A stretch of 64,000 nt of DNA from Gallionella sp. (GTDB taxonomy: Bacteria; Pseudomonadota; Gammaproteobacteria; Burkholderiales; Gallionellaceae), in NCBI GenBank assembly GCA_030652475.1, contig JAUSAO010000105.1, forward strand, positions 26,527 through 90,526, in the 5' to 3' direction. Within the stretch, counting starts at the first letter, position 1. Each line of letters opens with the position of its first letter. Shown here in pieces: positions 20,253-29,245 of the stretch. A model generated the notes under the pieces. That model saw nothing but the letters and a program-made list of their open reading frames with translations, made no database searches and was not told the DNA's origin. Position numbers and translations under genes: made by a program.

Positions 20253-21431
20253 ATGCCACTCGTTCATCTTTCCGACATGATTAACCATGCCTACCGCCAC
20301 AATTACGCAGTTGGTGCGTTTGGCGTGGCCAACCTGCATTTTCTGGAAGGCATCATGCAGGCTGCGGAAAATTGTCGCGCACCCGTGGTACTGAATCTGA
20401 TCGAATCACATTTCGAGAGCTATGATTTCGAACTTCTGATGCCGGCGGTCACGGCGGCGGCACGGCGTGCCGCCGTGCCGGTGGCAATCAATTTTGATCA
20501 TGGCAGCAGTCGCATGTCTGCCGAGCGGGCCATACGCGCGGGTTGCAACGGAGTGATGGTGGATACCTCGGCGCTCACGTTTTCAGAAAATATGTGGCAA
20601 ACACGCGACATCGTAACCATGGCCCATGCCTGTGGCATCACGGTTGAGGGCGAATTGGGCTATGTGCCAGGTGTCGAGGGAGAAAACGCCAAAAACCACC
20701 CGGGCGAGCTTGCTTATACTTCAGCTGCCGAAGCTGCGGGGTATGTCGAACGCACGGGGGTGGATTGCCTGGCGGTTTCGGTGGGCACCGTGCATGGCCG
20801 GATGAAAGGTACGCCAAAACTGGATTACAGCAGGTTGGCGAAAATCCGGGAGGCGACCGCTATACCGTTGGTGATACACGGTGGTACAGGGCTGTCAGAC
20901 GAGCAATTCCGACGGCTTATCGCCAACGGCGTGGCCAAGATTAATTACTACACTGCTCTTGCAGATGTGGCAGACCGCAGCATCAGGGAATACGTCGCAG
21001 CCAACCGCAAGGGTGGGCACAGTTCACTGCTGACGGGGGTGCGTGATGCGGTGCGTGAGGAAACCGAACGTTGTCTGGGTCTCTGGGGGTGCGGCGGGCG
21101 GGCAGCGGAAGTTTTGGCGCAATGCCGTCCCTGGCAGGAGGTGGAACAGATCACGCTCTATAACGTTCCGTCAACATTATCGGAAATCGAACTTGCCGCT
21201 ATCATGCGCGAAGGCAGGCAATTAATAGCGGCTATCCCCGGTGTGCGCAGCATCCGCACCAGTCAGACTATCCAGCCTGATGGCAAGTACCACCATGGTC
21301 TGTCAGTCACACTGGCCAGTCAAAGCGCGCTGGCGTCTTATCGCAATCACCCGGCACAATTGCGTTTTTCCCATAAGGTCTTACGGCCTGTCCTTACTGA
21401 CCCTATCACGCTGGATATGGAGGAGCGTTAA
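20253..21431 (+). CDS. Class II ketose-bisphosphate aldolase-like protein with C-terminal Dabb-like domain
   Basis: N-term aldolase (INFDHGSS, EGELGYVPGVEGE, VIHGGTGL); C-term EQITLYNVPSTLSEIELAAI..IPGVRSI..SYRNHPAQLRFSHKVLRPVLTD. Confidence 0.8.
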   Translation: MPLVHLSDMINHAYRHNYAVGAFGVANLHFLEGIMQAAENCRAPVVLNLIESHFESYDFELLMPAVTAAARRAAVPVAINFDHGSSRMSAERAIRAGCNGVMVDTSALTFSENMWQTRDIVTMAHACGITVEGELGYVPGVEGENAKNHPGELAYTSAAEAAGYVERTGVDCLAVSVGTVHGRMKGTPKLDYSRLAKIREATAIPLVIHGGTGLSDEQFRRLIANGVAKINYYTALADVADRSIREYVAANRKGGHSSLLTGVRDAVREETERCLGLWGCGGRAAEVLAQCRPWQEVEQITLYNVPSTLSEIELAAIMREGRQLIAAIPGVRSIRTSQTIQPDGKYHHGLSVTLASQSALASYRNHPAQLRFSHKVLRPVLTDPITLDMEER

Positions 21432-21603
21432 TATTTATAGTCGCATCAGGCGGTCTGCCAAGATCGGCAACAATTCACCCACTGAACAGGCCAAAATTAT
21501 TTTTAAGATGTTGCCCGACTTTCCCATCCACAGTTTCGGGTCTCGCTCATGCCTTGCTCGTATGGGGCATCGGCCAGTTCCGCAGCAGGGGGCTGAGTGT
21601 CTG

Positions 21604-21985
21604 CTAGACGCGGTGCGTATTCAGTGCCAGGCATAGCGAATTAATCATCGCTTCCTCGTCAGCCGGGATGACCAGCACCGGTTTGAAATCGCAACGTCCG
21701 ATCTTGATCGCACTGGCCTGATTAGCTGAGTTATTGAGCGAAAAACCCAAAAATTCCAGTTTTGAACAAATGTCAGCGCGTATCGAGGGGGCGTGCTCGC
21801 CGATACCGCCGGTAAACACCAGTGCATCCAATCCCCCTTCTTTGGCGGCGAGGCTGCCGATCACACCGCTCACCTGCCGACAGAAATAGTCCACTGCAAA
21901 ACGTGCGGCTGCACTGTGACTGCCAAGCAGTTCGCCCATGTCGCTGGATTCCCCGCCGGATACCTGCTCTGCACGCTCGGTGATC
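21604..21985 (-). pseudogene. ackA: Acetate kinase C-terminal remnant
   Basis: VSGGESSDMGELLGSHSAAARFAVDYF...GGLDALVFTGGIGEHAPSIRADIC without N-terminal three quarters. Confidence 0.85.
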
Positions 21986-22235
21986 AGTTATTCGTAGAGC
22001 CTCAGCCGAACGCGCTGCCCGACAAGTTTGAACTCGATCGTCCGATTCAGGTGAGTACGGATGAGATCGTAGTCGCTCGTCCGCACATTGGGGTTTGGCT
22101 GGCATTACATCTCTAAGCAAAGGTACCAGGGTTAACGTGAAACTCGCGCAGCGACGAACCGTACCCCTCGCCCTTTGGGATAACCAGACACTTGTCAGCT
22201 CTTGTACCCTTTAGGGTGTGCTGGCTTAGTTCAGG

Positions 22236-22352
22236 CTAGGGAAGCGCTGATTTATTCGGTTTTGTCGTTCCCGCGTAGGCGGGAACCCAGTTAGATAAAG
22301 GCACTGGATCCCCGCTTTCGCGGGGATGACGAATAAATCAGCATCTCCCTAG
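22236..22352. mobile_element. MITE-like element, 117 bp, 23-bp imperfect terminal inverted repeats
   Basis: CTAGGGAAGCGCTGATTTATTCG (22236-22258) / CGAATAAATCAGCATCTCCCTAG (22330-22352), 20/23 match; internal TTCCCGC hairpins. Confidence 0.8.
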
Positions 22353-22378
22353 TAGTTCCATCAGAGGGGGAACGGGGG

Positions 22379-22435
22379 TGCACCCGCAAGGGGCAGGCCG
22401 TGGTTGTATAGCCGACAAGTCGGCAACAACCACGC
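22379..22435. repeat. Second copy of the cbbO hairpin repeat core (57 bp)
   Basis: 48/57 identical by hand alignment to 17517-17573; CGTGGTTGT...GCCGAC AA GTCGGC...ACAACCACG hairpin. Confidence 0.85.
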
Positions 22436-22594
22436 TCAGGGAACGGGCATGGCGGGTTTCATTATCAGGGGTGGTCACTTTTCCATGCCCGTTAGGTAGT
22501 AACAAAGCTAAAATAAGATCGACTCCGGCACCTTTGATTTTATTGTTTTCTGCACTAGACTCGGCAATATGCAGCATATTTACATCAGGTGCGG

Positions 22595-22755
22595 TATAAT
22601 TAAGCAGTTGATTTAATTTGTTTAATTGATTGCAGCCTCATTGGTGGCTTAGAAGTACGACCGTTGATTTGCAGGTCGTAGATGCTAAGCCTGCTCTGGG
22701 AGTCAGACATAGCAAGCAATCAGGCCATCCTTAGAGGTGGCCTTTTGTTTTTTCG
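22595..22755 (+). ncRNA. Candidate structured RNA with intrinsic terminator
   Basis: TATAAT 22595-22600; TGATTGC/GCAATCA closing helix; GGCTTAG/CTAAGCC and TACGACC/GGTCGTA nested stems; GGCCATCC-TTAG-AGGTGGCC-TTTTGTTTTTT terminator. Confidence 0.5.
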
Positions 22756-22917
22756 AGCGGATCAGTCCCTGGCCGCCAGCGACGACGAATTCAAGAACGA
22801 GTCGGGCGCAAGACATGATCGCTGCCAAGCTGTTTTGGCAGTCCAGGAGTCCAGCGGGTGATCCCTTCAGCGAGGAGTGATCCCAGTGGGTTTCAACAAA
22901 TGTAAGGAGCAATACCA

Positions 22918-23454
22918 GTGACCAACGCACAACGCAAAGCACTCAGCCGCATGGCTGAAATAAATTCATCAAGTAACGACAGCAAGCCTGAACCAACGCT
23001 CAGCAGCGCGTTCTGCCCGCATGGGGCAGGCGCGCATTACCTTGCGACGGTGGAGACTGTCGGCAAGATCATCAATCTATTCGCCAAGGAAATCGAACCG
23101 CCCGTTTACACCTACACCATCACCACCATTCATTTTGAACAGGATCCCGGTACCGGAAAATGGATATGGTTCGATGGTAAGGAAAAGCTATCCCCGCGCA
23201 AAAACCAGGATGGCTGGCGTCTTGGCAGCAAGAAGTTATATGACACACGCGAAGGCGCAGAGGCCGAGCTTCAGCTCGTGATGGTCAAAAACGGTGACCG
23301 GGTGACCAAGGTGCATGACCTGCCGGACGATATGACTAAACTGAGAAAGATCCGTAGCGCCCATCATCCAGACCGCAATAACCCCGATTCCGACCATGAC
23401 CTCTATCAGGCTGTTATCGAGAAAATTGACAGGATGCGTGCGGTGAGTGTGTGA
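22918..23454 (+). CDS. Uncharacterised protein with C-terminal J-domain-like tail (HPD)
   Basis: GTG start after AAGGAG; LRKIRSAHHPDRNNPDSDHDLYQAVIEKID. Confidence 0.6.
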   Translation: MTNAQRKALSRMAEINSSSNDSKPEPTLSSAFCPHGAGAHYLATVETVGKIINLFAKEIEPPVYTYTITTIHFEQDPGTGKWIWFDGKEKLSPRKNQDGWRLGSKKLYDTREGAEAELQLVMVKNGDRVTKVHDLPDDMTKLRKIRSAHHPDRNNPDSDHDLYQAVIEKIDRMRAVSV

Positions 23455-23574
23455 ACCATGCTTTTTTGCAATAATTCTCGGTTGCTTGGGAGCATAGTCT
23501 GTCGAGCCAAACATTACGAACGGCAGCTTAATGATGAGAAACCAGTCATTGAAGATGCTCCTCGTGATTAGGCC

Positions 23575-23696
23575 GGTTTGTCTCGAATCCGGAACTAGAC
23601 GAAGTTCCGGTAACTGGCAGCCAAATTTTTGAGCGGAACATAAATTTTCGCTGCTCCAAAGCGGATGTTCGTCACAGGCGGCTTGCGAGACAAACC
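23575..23696. other. Candidate structured RNA/ssDNA element
   Basis: Closing stem GGTTTGTCTCG/CGAGACAAACC; hairpin CCGGAACT-AGACGA-AGTTCCGG; hairpin GAACAT..CGCT..AGCG..ATGTTC. Confidence 0.45.
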
Positions 23697-23778
23697 CGTC
23701 CGTGACGACTGGCAGCTTTCTGGCAGGCAATTCAGCCAGACCATCATAGCCAAACGATATGAAAATGTTCTGGATGAG

Positions 23779-24297
23779 TTAGCTACCGCCCTTGCGGCAA
23801 TAACAATATACAAATTGCTGATCGGTTCCGAACGGGGTGTGATGTAACTTATTCTCATGCGTGACCAGCATGAAAGCATCACCAAATTCCGCGTGCAGGC
23901 TTTCTGGCTGGTAACGCATCACGGGTAGGCCACTGCATTTTTCCGGACCATCTGTAGCAAAGGTGGCAACAATCACATGACCACCCAGGCGGACTGCATG
24001 CATGACCCGCTCGACATAAGCATGGCGATCAGCCGGGTCGGTCAAAAAGTGGAACACTGCACGGTCATGCCAAATATCGAAGCAGTGTTCAGGAAATTCT
24101 GCACGGGTAATATCATCATCCATCAAAGCCACGTCGGCGGTCTCGATAGCAGTGTCGGTTCCGGCGGCAACCATGGCGAAGCCGATAGATACCTTGGACA
24201 ATGCCGGCGCGTCGTTAATGCCATCACCCACCATGTCGACCTGACCATGGCGGCGGATCAGCTCGGTCATGACCACCAGCGTGTCCTCGGGCAGCAT
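23779..24297 (-). pseudogene. Chimeric ORF: P-type ATPase fragment fused in frame to the C-terminal part of a class I SAM methyltransferase
   Basis: VDMVGDGINDAPALSKVSIGFAM..ETADVALMDDD then ITRAEFPEHCFDIWHDRAVFHFLTDPADR..LGGHVIVATFATDGPEKCSGLPVMRY. Confidence 0.8.
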
Positions 24298-24373
24298 GTC
24301 GACGGCACATAGCTTGATTGATGTTGAACTACGAAAAATGAATTACTCATGAACGCCAGAAAATTGATTGCCG

Positions 24374-25030
24374 TCACCGTGCGTGGTTTTCAGTAAGAGC
24401 CTCCTCGACCAACGTTTTCAACTGATCAAAACCAAAACTCGGCAGCGGCTTACCGTTGACGAAAAATTCTGGCGTCATGGTGACGTTCAGAGTCTTCGCA
24501 TCAGCAAGGTCTTGTGCTATCACATTGTCAATCTCGGGCGAGGTTATATCGAAGGCCATCTGCTCCATGTTCAAACCGATTGCACCGAGCAACCTCCATG
24601 CTTCCCCCACGTTGGCAGCGTGGTGCTGCGTCCAACTAGCTTGATTTTCCAGCAAAGCTTCGAGCGCTACCCAAAACTTACCCTGCCGACGTGCTGCTTC
24701 GAGCATGGCAACCACTTTGTCCGAACCGGTATGGAACGGGGCATAGCGCAGCACGATGCGAATCTTGTCCGGGTTGTCGGCCATCATCTGCTTGACCATC
24801 GGATAAAACTTCCGGCATGTTTCGCAGGCCGGATCAAGAAACTCAACGATGACGACAGGCGCATCGGTCTTGCCTATGGTTGGTGAGTGCATGCGAATCA
24901 GCGCAGCGCGATTGGTTTCGGCAAGAAGACTAGCTGTCTCTTCCTTCTGGCCTGTATAAAACAGGATGCCCGCGACGAACGCCAACAGCAGAGCAATCGC
25001 GGAAGCAGCGAAGATGATTTTCTGTTTCAT
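24374..25030 (-). CDS. DsbA-family thiol:disulfide oxidoreductase (membrane-anchored)
   Basis: FLDPACETCRKFYPMVKQMM (CETC active site); start at 25030 gives ATGA overlap with the dsbB-like gene. Confidence 0.88.
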   Translation of the reverse strand: MKQKIIFAASAIALLLAFVAGILFYTGQKEETASLLAETNRAALIRMHSPTIGKTDAPVVIVEFLDPACETCRKFYPMVKQMMADNPDKIRIVLRYAPFHTGSDKVVAMLEAARRQGKFWVALEALLENQASWTQHHAANVGEAWRLLGAIGLNMEQMAFDITSPEIDNVIAQDLADAKTLNVTMTPEFFVNGKPLPSFGFDQLKTLVEEALTENHAR

Positions 25031-25491
25031 TTGGAACCTTTGAAATGTGTTGTGAGGAGTAACGCTACAACAAGTGAGAACGAAAGTACGGACAAGAGCG
25101 GAATGGTCACGAAGCCGAACCATACCACCGTGACGTTGGAACACGGCACGCCCTGCTGGCAGGGTTTGATGCTATCAGGTATCCATCCGGCGATGAGCGC
25201 AAGGTGAAACAGCGCCAATCCCAAGCCCGCGAGTGCCAACGGCAAGGCATAGCGCACGACACGCGGATCGAATGGAAATAGTCCGGCAGCGAGCACAAGC
25301 GCCAGCGGGAACATGGTGATCCGCTGATACCAGCAAAGTACGCAGGGCGTGTAGCCCATCACTTCGCCAAGAAACAAAGCACCAAGTGTAGAAACAGTGG
25401 CGATCAGCCAGGCGCTGAAAATCAGTGACCATCCAATGGGGGCAGTGTTGGGCATGGCATCAATTCGTTCAGTGGCTCTTGTAAAATTCAT
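25027..25491 (-). CDS. dsbB: DsbB-family disulfide bond formation protein
   Basis: TPCVLCWYQR motif, four TMs; ATGA overlaps on both sides. Confidence 0.88.
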   Translation of the reverse strand: MNFTRATERIDAMPNTAPIGWSLIFSAWLIATVSTLGALFLGEVMGYTPCVLCWYQRITMFPLALVLAAGLFPFDPRVVRYALPLALAGLGLALFHLALIAGWIPDSIKPCQQGVPCSNVTVVWFGFVTIPLLSVLSFSLVVALLLTTHFKGSK

Positions 25492-27620
25492 TTGTTAGTA
25501 GCCCCCGTAACTTTGAGCAACCGCATGCCGTTGAACACCACGATCAGGCTGGCTCCCATATCGGCGAAGACCGCCATCCAAAGCGTGGCTTTTCCCGCGA
25601 GCGCTAGGACGAAAAATATCGCCTTAATACCGATGGCCAGTGTGATGTTTTGCCGCAGCACGCGGGAAGTGTCGCAGCTTAGTTGAATGAAGTGTGGCAG
25701 TTTGCGCAAATCGTCATCCATCAAGGCTACATCGGCAGTCTCGATGGCAGTATCTGTTCCGGCTGTACCCATAGCGAAGCCGATAGATGCCTTGGCCAAC
25801 GCCGGTGCGTCGTTAATACCATCGCCCACCATACCGACCTTGCCGTAGCGGCGGATCAAATCATCAATGACCGCCAGTTTTTCCTCGGGCAGTAGGTTGC
25901 CACGCGCATCATCAATGCCCACTTGGGCAGCGATGGCACTGGCCGTAGTCTGGTTGTCGCCGGTCAACATCACCGATACCACGCCGAGTGCGTGAAGCTG
26001 TCGGATTGCCTCGGCGCTGTGTTCGCGCACGGTATCGGCAACACCAATGACGCACAGCGGCACATTTTTAGTGGACAGCACCACGGCCGTTTTGCCTTCT
26101 TCTTCCAGCCGCATCAGCACCTCTTCAACATGCAGCCCACAGATGCCCAGTTCTTCGACCTGCCGGTGGTTGCTTACATAGTAAAGTTGCCCATCAATAA
26201 CCGCTTTCGCACCACGACCTGTGAGGGACTCGAACGAAGTGATTGGCAGCAGCAAACGCGGACTCCCATCGGCAGATGTCTGCCAAGCCGAGGTGATAGC
26301 GGCCGCGACGGGATGCTCGGAGTGTGCATCCACACTAGCGGCGAGTTGGAGCAAAGCGTCCGTTGCTTGCTCAACGAGCGGAATCACATCGGTCACGACA
26401 GGCTTGCCGTGGGTGAGCGTGCCGGTCTTGTCCAAGGCCACAACCTTGATCAGCCGCCCATTTTCCAGATGCACGCCGCCTTTCACCAGAATGCCCAGCC
26501 TTGCTGCAGCGGCAAGGCCGCTGACCACGGTGACTGGCGTGGAGATTACCAGCGCACAGGGGCAGGCGATCACCAGCATGATCAGCGCCTTGTAGAACCA
26601 TGGCTCGAACGCAGCGCCGAACAACAGCGGCGGCACGGCTGCCACCAGAACCGCGAACACCACGACGGCAGGCGTGTAATAGCGCGCGAATTGATCGACA
26701 AAGCGCTGCGTCGGCGCGCGCTGGCCTTGCGCTTCCTGAACCGAGCGGATAATGCGGGCAAGCGTGGTGTTGCCCTTGTTTGCGGTGACGCGAAACTCCA
26801 ACATGCCACGCTCATTCAGTGTGCCTGCAAAAACCGGATCGCCCGCGACCTTCGCCACAGGAATACTTTCCCCGGTAATCGGCGCCTGGTTCACCGAACT
26901 GCTGCCCACCGTAACTACACCATCCAGCGGAATACGTTCGCCCGGCTTGACGCGAACAGTTTGCCCCACCTGCACATCGGATGCAGCCACCTCGTGCCAC
27001 TCGCCGCTGTCGAGGCGCACAGTGGCGGTCTCCGGAGTCATCGCCATGAGACCCCGGATCGCATTCTTGGCGCGTTCCAAGGAAAGCGTTTCGATCAACT
27101 CGGCCAGCGCGAACAGGAAAATCACCACCGCAGCTTCCGGCCATTCACCGATGGCGACCGCGCCAATCACCGCCACACACATCAGAAAATTTATGTTGAG
27201 GGTAAAAGTCTTGAGCGCGATCCAACCCTTTTTGAGGGTACTGGAACCAACGGTAGCAATTGAGAATAGGGCGAGAGCAATGACGGCAGGCGAGTTTTCC
27301 GCTGTCCCTGTCCACGCGAGGATTTCCGCAGACAGAGCGGCGACACCTGCCACTGCCATCATCACCCACATCTTTCGTGACACCGCTGGCGTATCCGCCT
27401 CGCAATTGGAACCGCCTTCCGGCTGCGACTTCATGCCTATTTCACGCAAGGCGTCGTGGATGGGTTGCTCATCGTCCAGCGTGTGCGCAACGGTAAGGCG
27501 GCGATCAATAAGATTGAACGCTAGATCGCCGATGCCCTGCACGGCTCCAAGACGCTTGCGGATCAGCGCCTCCTCGGTCGGGCAATCCATGTTGCTGATG
27601 ATGAATGTCGAATGTTTCAT
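25488..27620 (-). CDS. Heavy-metal P1B-type ATPase (Zn/Cd/Pb type)
   Basis: N-terminal HMA domain; IACPCALVIS CPC motif; DKTGTLTHGK; MVGDGINDAPAL. Confidence 0.95.
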   Translation of the reverse strand: MKHSTFIISNMDCPTEEALIRKRLGAVQGIGDLAFNLIDRRLTVAHTLDDEQPIHDALREIGMKSQPEGGSNCEADTPAVSRKMWVMMAVAGVAALSAEILAWTGTAENSPAVIALALFSIATVGSSTLKKGWIALKTFTLNINFLMCVAVIGAVAIGEWPEAAVVIFLFALAELIETLSLERAKNAIRGLMAMTPETATVRLDSGEWHEVAASDVQVGQTVRVKPGERIPLDGVVTVGSSSVNQAPITGESIPVAKVAGDPVFAGTLNERGMLEFRVTANKGNTTLARIIRSVQEAQGQRAPTQRFVDQFARYYTPAVVVFAVLVAAVPPLLFGAAFEPWFYKALIMLVIACPCALVISTPVTVVSGLAAAARLGILVKGGVHLENGRLIKVVALDKTGTLTHGKPVVTDVIPLVEQATDALLQLAASVDAHSEHPVAAAITSAWQTSADGSPRLLLPITSFESLTGRGAKAVIDGQLYYVSNHRQVEELGICGLHVEEVLMRLEEEGKTAVVLSTKNVPLCVIGVADTVREHSAEAIRQLHALGVVSVMLTGDNQTTASAIAAQVGIDDARGNLLPEEKLAVIDDLIRRYGKVGMVGDGINDAPALAKASIGFAMGTAGTDTAIETADVALMDDDLRKLPHFIQLSCDTSRVLRQNITLAIGIKAIFFVLALAGKATLWMAVFADMGASLIVVFNGMRLLKVTGATNK

Positions 27621-27705
27621 TGTCTTGATCCCTTTCTGTTGAACGCATTTTACTTCCTCGATTCTTCTGTGAAGTCCGCGCCCGTGCTGGACGCGGACAG
27701 GATGC

Positions 27706-28170
27706 TTATTTCGGCATTGGCATGGATTCCTGCTGATTCTGGTGTTCCATCATTTGGTCCATCATCATCTGCATCATTTCCATGTGTTTTTCCATCATGT
27801 CGCCACCCTTCATTCCACTTTTCATGTCGCCGCCCATCATGCCGCCGCTCCCCTTCATGTCGTCACACATACCGCGCATCATCTTCATACTTTCGCGCAT
27901 GCTTGCCATATGCTGCTGCATGAGTTTCCGGCGTTCCTTGGGGTCCGTGGTTTTGCGGATTTCTTCCATCTGTGCCTGCATTTTTTTCATCTGCTCCTGC
28001 ATCTGGCCCATTTGCCTATCGGTTTGTTTGTCTGCGGTACCCGCGGTCTTGCTTGATTTGGCTGGCGCGGCTTTTTTGTCCTGCTCCGGGTGGTGCGCCT
28101 CATCGGCAAATGCAAGAGGTGCGGATAGCGCAACTGCGGTGAGTGCGGCAAATAAAATTGATTTTTTCAT
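27706..28170 (-). CDS. Secreted Met-rich, probably metal-binding protein
   Basis: Signal peptide MKKSILFAALTAVALSAPLAFA; C-terminal MMEKHMEMMQMMMDQMMEHQ. Confidence 0.7.
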   Translation of the reverse strand: MKKSILFAALTAVALSAPLAFADEAHHPEQDKKAAPAKSSKTAGTADKQTDRQMGQMQEQMKKMQAQMEEIRKTTDPKERRKLMQQHMASMRESMKMMRGMCDDMKGSGGMMGGDMKSGMKGGDMMEKHMEMMQMMMDQMMEHQNQQESMPMPK

Positions 28171-28226
28171 GACGTATTTCCTTAAGTTAATGTGAAAAAA
28201 TGACTACTGTTTTCAGCGATTACTCT

Positions 28227-28472
28227 TTACTTCTTTTGCAAGTCGTCGCGTTTCTGCAAGTACTCTTCGCGTTCAATTTCTCCCCGAGCATATCGTTCCT
28301 CCAGGACGGCCAGCGCCTCGGGCTTTCTTTCACCGTCCGGGGTATTCGAGCGGCGACCACCCATCAGGTACTTCACCGTCGCCAGCACCAGCAGTATCGG
28401 AATCAGCCAGAAAAACGCCATGCCTAGCCACCCTAACCAATGCCAGCCCATGCTGTAGCCTTCATAATTCAT
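28227..28472 (-). CDS. SHOCT-domain small membrane protein
   Basis: One TM plus ALAVLEERYARGEIEREEYLQKRDDL. Confidence 0.8.
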   Translation of the reverse strand: MNYEGYSMGWHWLGWLGMAFFWLIPILLVLATVKYLMGGRRSNTPDGERKPEALAVLEERYARGEIEREEYLQKRDDLQKK

Positions 28473-28536
28473 CCACTTACCGATCTTCTTCGTTGAAAAC
28501 CGCCCCTTGGAGCGCCTGCATCACCCGCTCTGGCCG

Positions 28537-29070
28537 CTACCCCTTGGATATTTCCAAACCAGCAATTAATTTAACCGGATTTTGTAAAGTAAAAACAACC
28601 GGACATCTTTGCAGCGCAAGCGCTTCCGCTTCCTTTATTTTTTCTTCCGGCGCATCACTTTCAACATGAAGAATTACACGCACTTCTTCCATGACAGGGT
28701 TGTCGCCCAACCCAAACACACGTGTAAAATCAACATCAGCTTCAACACGTGTGGTAAGTTTTTTTATTTGAATCCCAAGCATGGAAGCCATAGTTGCAAA
28801 TGTTCCGGTATAGCAGGATGCAAGGCCATAAAGACAATAATGCATCGGGCCTGGAAACTTGCCTCCGCCGCCCATGAACGTGGGATTGTCCACTTTAAAA
28901 ACAGTTTCTCCCCCTTCATATTTGATAATGGATTGGAACTGAACATCACCTTCTTCGATAATCCATTCACCCTCGATCACCTGGGTTTTTTTGGCGGCGG
29001 AAGGATCGTTTTTTATTTTAGATTCAAACGATTGAACCTTTTGTACATCAACATTATTTACACGTGTCAT
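28537..29070 (-). CDS. OsmC-family protein
   Basis: HYCLYGLASCYTGTFATMASMLGIQIKKLTTRVEADVD; C-terminal ..LQRCPVVFTLQNPVKL. Confidence 0.8.
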   Translation of the reverse strand: MTRVNNVDVQKVQSFESKIKNDPSAAKKTQVIEGEWIIEEGDVQFQSIIKYEGGETVFKVDNPTFMGGGGKFPGPMHYCLYGLASCYTGTFATMASMLGIQIKKLTTRVEADVDFTRVFGLGDNPVMEEVRVILHVESDAPEEKIKEAEALALQRCPVVFTLQNPVKLIAGLEISKG

Positions 29071-29245
29071 TTTTAACTCCTCAATTTCAATTGCGGCAAA
29101 GAAGGCGATGCCGCGACGCCAAGTTCCAATTCCAGGTTAACCAGCCGACAGAGAAGTACCACATTGCCGACAAAAGCGCGCCCTCTCATTCGCACCGCCA
29201 CACCAAGGGTAAAAGCCGGGGGTGGCGCTTGATGTGAAGCCGCGC

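Noticed and set aside
23577-23590. tRNA T-arm-like string TTTGTCTCGAATCCGG
   Set aside because: No acceptor/anticodon arms at the right spacing; explained better by the stem-loop element.
25923-27263. 446-aa ORF antisense to the P-type ATPase
   Set aside because: His/Arg-rich shadow ORF opposite a clear ATPase gene.
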